NCBI GenBank assembly: GCA_002329625.1
Contig: DCTP01000081.1
Coordinates: 10,118-22,414 of the forward strand
Reading direction: 5' to 3'
DNA length: 12,297 bases
Source of the DNA: Leptolinea sp. UBA1437
Lineage (GTDB): Bacteria > Chloroflexota > Anaerolineae > Anaerolineales > Anaerolineaceae
The notes beneath the pieces are model-generated. The model was not told the DNA's origin. It did not search any database and was given only the letters and a program-made list of their open reading frames with translations. Position numbers and translations under genes: made by a program. Shown in pieces: positions 6,352-12,297 of this stretch (position 1 is its first letter; every line of letters begins with the position of its first letter).

Positions 6352-7749
6352 ATGCTTACTTATCTTTTGGAACACAATAAACAAAAACCGCTTTACCTCT
6401 GCTTATATGCTTTTATCCGAAAAGATATAGAAAGCGGGATTTTGAAACCGAATGAAAAACTGCCATCCAAAAGGAATTTAGCCGAACATCTTCATATCAG
6501 TGTCATCACCGTTCAAAACGCTTATACGCAGCTGATTGTGGAAGGTTATATTTATCCGATTGCGAGAAAAGGATATTTTGTTGTTCCTCTTCAACAAACC
6601 GTTCCCTTGACTTCGGAACATCGCGAAACGAAAGGGATCATGCCGGTGCGTCGGGAGCATAAGATCCGATTCGATTTCAAATCCAACAGCACCGTTCCGG
6701 ATCAATTCCCTTTTACAATCTGGGCAAGACTAATGCGTGAAGTTTTATCCGAAAGAAATCCGGAACTATTAGAGTCCGGACCGTCCAACGGGAATGAAAA
6801 GCTCCGAAATTCCATAGCAACTTATTTGCATGATTTTCGCGGAATGACGGTTTCTGCGGATCGAATTGTGATCGGTGCCGGAGCGGAGTATCTGTACAGT
6901 TTGGTCGTGCAGCTTTTTGGCAGAGATAAAGTCTATGCGGTGGAAAACCCGGGCTATCAGAAAATCGCCAAAATATATCGCAATAACGGTGCCGTTTGTC
7001 TGCCGGTTCGAACAGATGATCATGGAATCTCCGCGGAGGCCTTACAGTCTTCGGATGCCGAGGTCGTGCACATTACTCCGGCTCATCACTTTCCGTTGGG
7101 CATCGTCATGCCGATTTCGAGACGGAACGAACTCTTGGCTTGGGCGAATGAAGAAGAAAACCGAATCATCATCGAAGATGATTATGACAGCGAGTTTCGC
7201 TTTCAAGGAAAACCGGTCCAACCCATGATTAATATCGATCAAAATCAAAAAGTAATTTACGTCAATACCTTTTCTAAGACCCTGTTCCCTTCGTTGCGAA
7301 TCAGTTATATGGTATTGCCTGACCGATTCATGCAAATATACAACCAAAAGTTGGGGTTTTACTCGTCAACCGTCCCGAGTTTCGATCAACTGGTTCTGGC
7401 AAATTTTATTGCCGGAGGCTATTATGAACAGCACATCAATCGCATGCGGAATTACTATAAAAGGTTACGAAACCAATTAATTTTTTCTCTGCGGCAAAGT
7501 CCTTTACAAGATCGGATTCAAATCATCGAAGAAGATTCCGGTTTGCATTTTTTACTGAAAGTAGATACAACGATGAAAGACGAGGAAATCGTCAAAAAAG
7601 CTGAAATTCATGGGATCAATTTGTCTTGTTTGTCCGAATATTATTTTGATAGAAACAACCGTGAAAACGGAACATTATTGATCAACTACTCCGGAATATC
7701 GACAGAACAAGTCGATGAAGCGATCGAAACTTTAAGCGCAATATTCTAA
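6352..7749 (+). CDS. pdxR: MocR-family transcriptional regulator (GntR winged helix plus aminotransferase-like domain), likely PdxR
   Basis: Probably senses PLP and controls the divergent pdxST operon. The 465-residue protein has a GntR-type winged helix in about residues 10-78 (LPSKRNLAEHLHISVITVQNAYTQLIVEGYIYPIARKGYFV). A linker leads to a fold-type I aminotransferase-like domain from about residue 115. Cofactor-site landmarks in the second domain include GAGAEYLY (176-183), ENPGYQ (198-203), TPAHHFPLG (242-250), the aspartate-bearing EDDYDSEFRF (275-284), and the Schiff-base lysine K309 in NTFSKTLFPSLR. In known family members PLP bound here acts as effector rather than catalyst. The start ATG has only a weak GGAATA upstream. 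The assignment as PdxR rests on the domain architecture and the divergent position; other MocR proteins (GabR, TauR types) look alike but would sit beside other genes. Confidence 0.88.
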   Translation: MLTYLLEHNKQKPLYLCLYAFIRKDIESGILKPNEKLPSKRNLAEHLHISVITVQNAYTQLIVEGYIYPIARKGYFVVPLQQTVPLTSEHRETKGIMPVRREHKIRFDFKSNSTVPDQFPFTIWARLMREVLSERNPELLESGPSNGNEKLRNSIATYLHDFRGMTVSADRIVIGAGAEYLYSLVVQLFGRDKVYAVENPGYQKIAKIYRNNGAVCLPVRTDDHGISAEALQSSDAEVVHITPAHHFPLGIVMPISRRNELLAWANEEENRIIIEDDYDSEFRFQGKPVQPMINIDQNQKVIYVNTFSKTLFPSLRISYMVLPDRFMQIYNQKLGFYSSTVPSFDQLVLANFIAGGYYEQHINRMRNYYKRLRNQLIFSLRQSPLQDRIQIIEEDSGLHFLLKVDTTMKDEEIVKKAEIHGINLSCLSEYYFDRNNRENGTLLINYSGISTEQVDEAIETLSAIF

Positions 7750-7755
7750 AATCTC

Positions 7756-7787
7756 AAAACCGCCCTTGGCGTACAAAAACGGGTTTT
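7756..7787. terminator. Weak candidate terminator between convergent genes
   Basis: AAAACC (7756-7761) can pair with GGTTTT (7782-7787) around a 20-base loop, in the 63-base gap between the regulator and the convergent acetyltransferase gene. The stem is short, the loop long, and there is no clean T-run beyond the stem. It is the only candidate in the gap. Confidence 0.3.
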
Positions 7788-7812
7788 ATAATCTCATATC
7801 TCTCATTCCGCA

Positions 7813-8304
7813 TCAAGAATCGCTTTTATTCGCCAATTCCGCCAAGGATTGGCCTGTAATTCGATAAACCGTCCAATCTTTCATAGGCCGGGCTCCCAAA
7901 GAAAGATAAAAATCGATTCCTGGTTGATTCCAATCCAAACACCACCATTCCAACCTTCCGCAATCATTTTCGGTTGCGATCCGCGCCAATGCTTTCATGA
8001 ATTCAGTGCCAAAACCTCGGTGACGATATTCCTCGCGAATATACAAATCTTCCAAATAAATACCCGCCTTCCCGAGAAATGTCGAAAAATTATAAAAATA
8101 CAGCGCAAAACCGATCGGAATTCCCTCTGATTCGCCGATTAAGACAGTGGCGCTCTTTTTTTCAAAGAGCCATTCGGATAGCAGTTCTTCGGTAGCTGTC
8201 ACTTCATCTGCCATTTTTTCATATTCAGCCAGTTCACGGATAAATTGCAAAATTAACTTAACATCGGCAGATGAAGCGGTTCGAATTGAGAAATTGCTCT
8301 TCAT
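7813..8304 (-). CDS. GNAT N-acetyltransferase, spermidine/thialysine acetyltransferase type
   Basis: Transfers the acetyl group of acetyl-CoA to an amine. The 163-residue protein resembles the SSAT family along its length: an N-terminal SIRTASSADVKLILQFIRELAEYEKM, the hydrophobic strand IGFALYFYNFSTFLGKAGIYLEDLYI (64-89), the acetyl-CoA pyrophosphate loop YRHRGFGTEF (93-102), and EWWCLDWNQPGIDFYLSLGA (119-138), whose WN.P...FY.. .GA pattern is characteristic. The likely substrate is a polyamine or lysine-like small amine; a ribosomal or antibiotic target cannot be ruled out. The ATG at 8304 is chosen because GGGAGG (8320-8315) sits ten bases upstream. An upstream in-frame TTG at 8322 would place the start on top of that site. 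It is convergent with the MocR-type gene and separated from the ribosomal operon by a terminator. Confidence 0.88.
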   Translation of the reverse strand: MKSNFSIRTASSADVKLILQFIRELAEYEKMADEVTATEELLSEWLFEKKSATVLIGESEGIPIGFALYFYNFSTFLGKAGIYLEDLYIREEYRHRGFGTEFMKALARIATENDCGRLEWWCLDWNQPGIDFYLSLGARPMKDWTVYRITGQSLAELANKSDS

Positions 8305-8358
8305 CGTTTTTATGCCTCCCAAATAATTGTTTTTTCACTGAAAAATATTTTGATTTTT

Positions 8359-8401
8359 ATCGACGATCCGATCTTGTTTTTCCGATCAAGTGGATATCGA
8401 T
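8359..8401. repeat. Imperfect inverted repeat upstream of the acetyltransferase gene
   Basis: ATCGA (8359-8363) pairs with TCGAT (8397-8401), ATCC (8366-8369) with GGAT (8392-8395), and CTTG (8373-8376) with CAAG (8387-8390), with small internal loops. CCGATC occurs twice inside (8368-8373 and 8382-8387). It lies between the operon terminator and the GNAT start. It may be an operator or a structured leader, or it may be chance. Confidence 0.3.
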
Positions 8402-8415
8402 CTTTCCCCTGTATT

Positions 8416-8445
8416 AAAAAACCCGTCCGAACTCGAACGGGTTTT
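8416..8445 (-). terminator. Intrinsic terminator of the ribosomal protein operon
   Basis: On the minus strand a nine-pair stem (AAAACCCGT at 8418-8426 against ACGGGTTTT at 8437-8445) encloses a ten-base loop and runs directly into a TTTTTT tract at 8421-8416. It lies about 30 bases downstream of the rpsI stop and is the end point of the operon. On the plus strand only four Ts follow, so it is weaker in that direction. Confidence 0.88.
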
Positions 8446-8472
8446 CCATAGTACAAACTCTGACACAAATAA

Positions 8473-8868
8473 TTAACGCTTTGTGTAAGTCGGTGCCTTG
8501 CGAGCTCGTTTCAAACCCGGCTTCTTTCGTTCTTTAATCCGTGGGTCGCGAGTCAGTAATCCCGCATGGCTGAGTGACGGTTTCAGCGTATCATCCATCT
8601 TAACCAACGCCCGTGCTAATCCCAACCGAACCGCTTCGGTTTGACCGGTCACACCGCCTCCGTTCACATGAACAGATACATCAAACCCTGATTGATCTTG
8701 GTTAATTGCGGTAAAAGGCGCGAGAATCGATTCGACATCGCCGAGGCGATTGAAATAATCCGCGATTTGCTTATCATTTACCACAAAATCACCGCTTCCC
8801 GAACTGATGCGTACCCGAGCAACACTTTCCTTGCGACGTCCTATTCCTTCATAATATCGTCCGACCAT
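8473..8868 (-). CDS. rpsI: 30S ribosomal protein uS9
   Basis: Small-subunit protein whose C-terminal tail reaches the P-site tRNA. The 131-residue sequence has the family start YYEGIGRRKESVARVR, the central VNGGGVTGQTEAVRLGLARALV, and the typical end LLTRDPRIKERKKPGLKRARKAPTYTKR, with the lysine-arginine terminus that contacts tRNA. An AAGGAG ribosome site stands seven bases before the ATG, and the gene begins 11 bases after the rplM stop. The rplM-rpsI pair is conserved across bacteria. It is the last gene before the terminator. Confidence 0.98.
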   Translation of the reverse strand: MVGRYYEGIGRRKESVARVRISSGSGDFVVNDKQIADYFNRLGDVESILAPFTAINQDQSGFDVSVHVNGGGVTGQTEAVRLGLARALVKMDDTLKPSLSHAGLLTRDPRIKERKKPGLKRARKAPTYTKR

Positions 8869-8879
8869 TCTTTTACTCC

Positions 8880-9311
8880 TTAATTCACACGTGTCGGATT
8901 CTGAGCAGCGTGTGGATGCTCATTACCAGCATAAATTTTTAGCCGTTTCATCAACGCACGTCCATATTTATTGTGCGGAAGCATGCCCCAAACAGCCGAT
9001 TCGATAACACGTTCCGGATATGTTCGCATCATATCTTTTAATGTTGTATCCGTTAAGCCTCCGGGATAACCGGAATGGCGATAATAATGTTTCGTCGCCA
9101 ATTTCTTTTGGGGAATTGCCAGATGATCAGCATTGATCACAACCACAAAATCGCCCATCTTTACACCCGGGGAATATGTCGGTTTATGTTTCCCCAATAA
9201 ATAACTTGCAATTTGGGTTGCCAAACGCCCAATGCTCTGCCCGTTCGCATCAACAAGCAGCCATTCGCTTTCAGGTTCACCCTTAATGACATAGGTCTTT
9301 TCCACAGTCAT
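8880..9311 (-). CDS. rplM: 50S ribosomal protein uL13
   Basis: Early-assembling large-subunit protein. From the ATG at 9311 the product is 143 residues, the usual family length, with WLLVDANGQSIGRLATQIASYLLGKHKPTY near the start and the signature VWGMLPHNKYGRALMKRLKIYAGNEHPHAAQ at 107-137. An in-frame ATG at 9356 would add 15 residues with no family counterpart and would overlap truA, so it is rejected. An AGGA lies nine bases before the chosen start, and a closer GGAG also exists. It follows truA by 31 bases and precedes rpsI by 11. Confidence 0.96.
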   Translation of the reverse strand: MTVEKTYVIKGEPESEWLLVDANGQSIGRLATQIASYLLGKHKPTYSPGVKMGDFVVVINADHLAIPQKKLATKHYYRHSGYPGGLTDTTLKDMMRTYPERVIESAVWGMLPHNKYGRALMKRLKIYAGNEHPHAAQNPTRVN

Positions 9312-9342
9312 CTCTCCAATTCCTAATAAACTTTTTTCTGAT

Positions 9343-10119
9343 TCACAGTTTCTCATATCGGACCCGGTAAAGACTTAACCCTTTCGCGGGAGCAATTCCC
9401 GGATGAGTCGGTTTCGCATTCAGCACCGCATCTTCCCAAGTCTTCCAATCGATTCGATCGTTAGCCCATTGAAGCTGCAAAAATACCATCCGCCTTACCA
9501 TGTGATAGAGAAATCCATTCGCTTCGATTTCAAATGCGATCTCATCCCTATCTTCAGGAATCCAACCGGACGCTATTACTCGCCGAACTGTGGTGCCATT
9601 TTTCCGGGGCGGGGAACCAAAAGCACGAAAATCATGTTCACCGAGCAAAATATGAGCGGCTTGATTCAGGGTTTTCAAATCCGATTCGGGCCATAACCGT
9701 AGTCTGAAGCGATCGCGAAGCGGATCCCGGACTTCGGCAAAATAAATTCGATATCGATAGGTCCGGGAAAACGCGTCATAGCGTGCATGGAAGTTATCCG
9801 GTACTCGCTCGACATCCTTTACAGAAATATCTTCCGGCAATCTTGCGTTCAAGGCTGCCCGCAAAGCTTCCGGACTGTGTTGCCAAGCAAGTCTCGCCGA
9901 AAAAACCTGTCCATCGGCATGAACGCCGCTGTCAGTCCTTCCGGCGCTGATAATTCCCGTTTCCTTCCAATCCAACGCTGTCAAAGCTGTTTCGAGCTCT
10001 GACTGGATCGTTCTTCGCCCTTTTTGACGTTGAAAGCCCCAATAAAGCGTTCCGTCATAAGAAACTGTAAATTTGTAACGTTCACAAGTGTCTGGAACGG
10101 GATTTTCCCGCTCCGACAA
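9343..10119 (-). CDS. truA: tRNA pseudouridine(38-40) synthase TruA
   Basis: Converts uridines 38-40 in the anticodon stem-loop of many tRNAs to pseudouridine. The catalytic aspartate is D63 (from this start) in ISAGRTDSGVHADGQ. Other family segments are YKFTVSYDGTLYWGFQRQ at the N-terminus, RTYRYRIYF and LLGEHDFRAFGS in the middle, and ANGFLYHMVRRM near the C-terminus. No ATG precedes the conserved region. A TTG at 10119 is chosen: GGTGAG lies four bases before it, it sits one base after the rplQ stop, and it gives 258 residues with the aspartate near its Escherichia coli position (D60). A longer alternative TTG at 10146 would overlap rplQ by 26 bases. The tight junction implies translational coupling with rplQ. 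Placement between rplQ and rplM is common in Gram-positive-like genomes. Confidence 0.95.
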   Translation of the reverse strand: MSERENPVPDTCERYKFTVSYDGTLYWGFQRQKGRRTIQSELETALTALDWKETGIISAGRTDSGVHADGQVFSARLAWQHSPEALRAALNARLPEDISVKDVERVPDNFHARYDAFSRTYRYRIYFAEVRDPLRDRFRLRLWPESDLKTLNQAAHILLGEHDFRAFGSPPRKNGTTVRRVIASGWIPEDRDEIAFEIEANGFLYHMVRRMVFLQLQWANDRIDWKTWEDAVLNAKPTHPGIAPAKGLSLYRVRYEKL

Positions 10120-10120
10120 C

Positions 10121-10501
10121 TCACTCACCGACAAGTTCGATGACAACCATTTCCGCAGCGTCCCCTTTTCGAGGGCCCAGCTTAATCATGCGGGTATACC
10201 CGCCGTTTCGTTTATCATACCGTGGGGCAATATCGTCAAACAACTTTTTGGTTAATTCACGATCATTGCCTAACCGAGAAGAGGCTAAGCGGGCGGCATT
10301 CATTTTTTGGATTTTATCGCCCTGATTGCCTTTTTTTGCCAATGTAATCAGTTTTTCAGCATCGTTGCGCATTGATAAAGCTTTGGCTTGTGTTGTAATA
10401 ATTCTTTCATGCTCAAACAGCTGAGAAATTTGCGTCATACGCAGCAACTTCCGCTGAGATGACGTTCTTCCTAATTTATAACCTGCAACTCCATGCCGCA
10501 T
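10121..10501 (-). CDS. rplQ: 50S ribosomal protein bL17
   Basis: Bacterial large-subunit protein near the peptide exit tunnel. The 126-residue protein begins MRHGVAGYKLGRTSSQRKLLRMTQISQLFEHERIITTQAKA, close to the usual MRH...KLGR...HR opening, and contains AEKLITLAKKG. It ends with RNGGYTRMIKLGPRKGDAAEMVVIELV, the typical C-terminal strand. GGAGT lies eight bases before the ATG. It starts five bases after the rpoA stop, the near-universal rpoA-rplQ linkage, and is followed after one base by truA. Confidence 0.98.
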   Translation of the reverse strand: MRHGVAGYKLGRTSSQRKLLRMTQISQLFEHERIITTQAKALSMRNDAEKLITLAKKGNQGDKIQKMNAARLASSRLGNDRELTKKLFDDIAPRYDKRNGGYTRMIKLGPRKGDAAEMVVIELVGE

Positions 10502-10506
10502 TTCAA

Positions 10507-11472
10507 TTACTCCGTATCACTTTCTTTTTTGAGATAGCCCTTTTCCTGCAATTTCTCTCGTAATTCTTCAAGACTCTTCTCGCCGAAATTACGGATTGAT
10601 TTCACAGCATCATCCCCTTTGTCCAGTAAATCAAGCACATCTCCGACGGTTGCAACACCGGTCCGTTTTAATGAATTAAAGACTCTGACCGACAGATCAA
10701 GACTTTCAATCGGTGTTTCAGCAGTTTCACTCGTAACATGTGGACTGTGTTGTTCCGTTACGATTATATCCGGCAGTACCTCTTCGGTTATGCCAGAAAT
10801 ATAACGGAGATGCTCGATTAATATTTTGGAAGCTAAAATCAGAGCAGCTTGTGGCTGAATGGTCCCATCCGTCCAGATTTCCAGCTCTAGCTTATCGTAG
10901 TTCGTACTCTGTCCGTAAAGGGCAGAGCCGACATTCCAATTGACGCGTTTAATCGGGCTGAAGATCGCATCAACCGGCAGCTCTCCGATGGGGAGACGGT
11001 TTGTTCTGTCATTCGCTGGCAAATAACCGCGTCCGCGTTCAACGGTCATATCGATTTCCAAATGGGTGTCGGGGTTGTCCACAGTGAAAAGATATAATTC
11101 AGGATTTAGGATTTCCACTTCAGCAGGGCATTGAATATCCGAAGCAGTTACTTCCCCCTCTCCATTTACTTCAAGACGGAGATGTGAGACATCGCCCTCA
11201 TACATTTTGAGGCGAATCTGCTTGATCTGAAGCATTACCTGTAAAACGTCCTCGCGAACTCCAGGAATTGTGCTGAATTCATGCATTACATCAGAGATAT
11301 GAAGGGACGTAACAGCCACCCCTTCCAATGATGAGAGCAAAACCCGTCGCAATGCATTCCCCAGAGTCACACCGTAGCCACGTTCGAGAGGGTAAACCAC
11401 GAATTTGCCGTAGTTCTCAGCTTCACGTTCCCGCTCAACTTTCGGTGTTACCATATTGCTTAATGTAGCCAA
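10507..11472 (-). CDS. rpoA: DNA-directed RNA polymerase subunit alpha
   Basis: Scaffold of RNA polymerase: the N-terminal domain dimerises and nucleates assembly, and the C-terminal domain binds UP elements and activators. The 321-residue protein has FVVYPLERGYGVTLGNALRRVLLSSLEG (24-51) and LPVDAIFSPIKRVNW (165-179) in the N-terminal domain. A flexible linker runs through about 235-255. The C-terminal domain spans 255-313, with DLSVRVFNSLKRTGVATVGDVLDLL and IRNFGEKSLEELREKL; R263 corresponds to the DNA-contacting R265 of Escherichia coli. The start is TTG: AAGGGGTG stands five bases before it, whereas the in-frame ATG at 11454 has no ribosome site. A perfect inverted repeat lies just upstream of that site. 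Confidence 0.98.
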   Translation of the reverse strand: MATLSNMVTPKVEREREAENYGKFVVYPLERGYGVTLGNALRRVLLSSLEGVAVTSLHISDVMHEFSTIPGVREDVLQVMLQIKQIRLKMYEGDVSHLRLEVNGEGEVTASDIQCPAEVEILNPELYLFTVDNPDTHLEIDMTVERGRGYLPANDRTNRLPIGELPVDAIFSPIKRVNWNVGSALYGQSTNYDKLELEIWTDGTIQPQAALILASKILIEHLRYISGITEEVLPDIIVTEQHSPHVTSETAETPIESLDLSVRVFNSLKRTGVATVGDVLDLLDKGDDAVKSIRNFGEKSLEELREKLQEKGYLKKESDTE

Positions 11473-11485
11473 TTTTCACCCCTTT

Positions 11486-11515
11486 CCGATACAACAAAAA
11501 CCAAATCTGTATCGG
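11486..11515 (-). repeat. Perfect 8-bp inverted repeat in the rpsD-rpoA gap
   Basis: CCGATACA (11486-11493) and TGTATCGG (11508-11515) are exact inverted copies around a 14-base spacer. In the minus-strand mRNA they form an eight-pair hairpin that ends immediately before the AAAGGGGTG ribosome site and TTG start of rpoA. No U-run follows it, so it is not an ordinary terminator. A role in translation control or mRNA processing is possible. Confidence 0.6.
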
Positions 11516-11528
11516 CGCCTAATTCATA

Positions 11529-12170
11529 TTACCGTGAGTAAAACTCAACGATCAATTGTTCGTTAATATTCCCATCGATTTCACTTCGTTCCGGCAGACG
11601 CAGCACACGACCGCTGAGAGCTTTCGTGTTTCGGTCCAACCATAACGGACAAACACGTTTATCGGCTATATCAGCCAAATCGCTGAAAAGCGTCTTTGAA
11701 GCGGAACTTTTTCGAACTGAAATCTGATCGCCGGGTTTTAAGATCATCGAAGGGATATCGCTTGGGATGCCATTAACTTCAAAATGACCGTGTGTGACCA
11801 TTTGACGAGCTTGAGCACGATTTTCCGCATACCCTAACCGGTATACGACATTATCTAAACGAGTTTCCAAAAGCTGAAGTAAATTTAACCCGGTTAAACC
11901 AGATTGTCTTACTGCAATGCCAAATACCCGGCGGAACTGACGTTCTAATACACCGTATTTTCTCCGTACTTTTTGTTTCGCACGCAGTTGGCGGGAATAA
12001 TCCGAGACTCTTTCCCCGCCTCGATTGCCGCCGGATCTACCGTGATCACCGGGAGCATAAGCGCGTTTTTCAAAAGAACATTTTGCAGAAAAACAACGTT
12101 CGCCTTTAAGGAATAATTTTTCATTTTCGCGTCGGCATAATTTACATACCGACCCAGTATATCTTGCCAT
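11529..12170 (-). CDS. rpsD: 30S ribosomal protein uS4 (zinc-binding form)
   Basis: Primary 16S rRNA-binding protein that starts assembly of the small-subunit body; in several bacteria it also represses its own operon. The 213-residue product has four cysteines C9, C12, C26 and C31 in the N-terminal segment (VCKLCRRE..., ERCFSAKC), the zinc-binding C+ form. The S4 RNA-binding domain lies at about 100-165 (LETRLDNVVYRLGYAENRAQARQMVTHGHFEVNG). The family-typical end is NEQLIVEFYSR. An AAAGGA lies 12 bases before the ATG. It sits 21 bases after rpsK and 56 bases before rpoA, the usual alpha-operon order. Confidence 0.98.
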   Translation of the reverse strand: MARYTGSVCKLCRRENEKLFLKGERCFSAKCSFEKRAYAPGDHGRSGGNRGGERVSDYSRQLRAKQKVRRKYGVLERQFRRVFGIAVRQSGLTGLNLLQLLETRLDNVVYRLGYAENRAQARQMVTHGHFEVNGIPSDIPSMILKPGDQISVRKSSASKTLFSDLADIADKRVCPLWLDRNTKALSGRVLRLPERSEIDGNINEQLIVEFYSR

Positions 12171-12191
12171 TGTTCTTTGTTCCTTTCGTAA

Positions 12192-12297
12192 TTAAACGCG
12201 GCGTTTTTTCGGAGGACGACAACCGTTATGCGGCAATGGAGTTACGTCGATGATTTCGGTAACTTCGATTCCGGCACCATGTACAGTACGGATAGCA
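12192..12297 (-). CDS. rpsK: 30S ribosomal protein uS11, C-terminal end (5' part outside window)
   Basis: On the minus strand the last 34 residues read AIRTVHGAGIEVTEIIDVTPLPHNG followed by CRPPKKRRV and TAA, the highly conserved uS11 C-terminus that lines the platform of the small subunit near the mRNA exit. The reading frame continues beyond the window edge. Its position directly before rpsD is the expected alpha-operon order. The fragment is too short for the general gene-length cutoffs but is unmistakable. Confidence 0.96.
   Translation of the reverse strand, partial: AIRTVHGAGIEVTEIIDVTPLPHNGCRPPKKRRV

Noticed and set aside
6875..7228. 117-codon plus-strand frame inside the MocR-type gene in another frame
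   Set aside because: Out-of-frame shadow of a gene with continuous domain homology; composition is arginine/serine-rich as expected for a shifted frame.
7042..7347. 101-codon minus-strand frame inside the MocR-type gene
   Set aside because: Overlaps the conserved EDDYDSEFRF and lysine K309 regions of the regulator; no independent support.
9312..9356. Upstream ATG for rplM
   Set aside because: It overlaps the end of truA and adds 15 residues beyond the usual uL13 start; 143 residues from 9311 fits the family.
11454..11472. ATG at 11454 as rpoA start
   Set aside because: No ribosome site precedes it, while the TTG at 11472 has a strong one at ideal distance.

Overview
The window looks like a stretch of chromosome from a bacterium of moderate GC content. 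It most resembles Chloroflexota of the Anaerolineae type. That placement rests on remembered family resemblance: the RpoA central region (LPVDAIFSPIKRVNW, then TDGTI), the soluble tail of the first gene, and the gene order. The order rpsK-rpsD-rpoA-rplQ-truA-rplM-rpsI on the minus strand also occurs, with variations, in Bacillota, so the assignment is moderate. The window is compact: no stretch longer than about 150 bases lacks a gene, and I see no mobile element, CRISPR array, tRNA or rRNA.

Left part, plus strand (1-4714): the soluble C-terminal end of a large, probably membrane-anchored protein; a threonine-synthase-family PLP enzyme; a membrane-anchored polyprenyl-phosphate glycosyltransferase; and, after a 123-base gap, an uncharacterised fold-type II PLP enzyme of the cysteine synthase/CBS type with long extra N- and C-terminal regions. 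The first three are spaced like an operon. A strong hairpin at 4759-4792 ends this block and probably serves both strands.

Middle (4807-8304): pdxS and pdxT, the two subunits of the ribose-5-phosphate-dependent PLP synthase, overlap by 4 bases on the minus strand. Divergent from them is a MocR/PdxR-type regulator (winged helix plus aminotransferase-like domain). The 106-base intergenic region holds back-to-back promoter candidates and a near-perfect 10-base direct repeat spaced about two helical turns apart. A GNAT acetyltransferase of the spermidine/thialysine type follows on the minus strand.

Right part, minus strand (8416-12297): the tail of the large ribosomal protein/alpha operon, read from right to left: rpsK (partial), rpsD, rpoA, rplQ, truA, rplM, rpsI, then a good intrinsic terminator. 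Two genes in this block (rpoA and truA) appear to start at TTG. A perfect 8-bp inverted repeat lies directly before the rpoA ribosome binding site.

Functionally, the left and middle parts are rich in PLP biology: two PLP-dependent lyase/synthase-fold enzymes, the PLP synthase and its likely PLP-sensing regulator. I found no clearly new multi-gene system. The most interesting items are the uncharacterised extended PLP enzyme, the pdx control region and the rpsD-rpoA hairpin.
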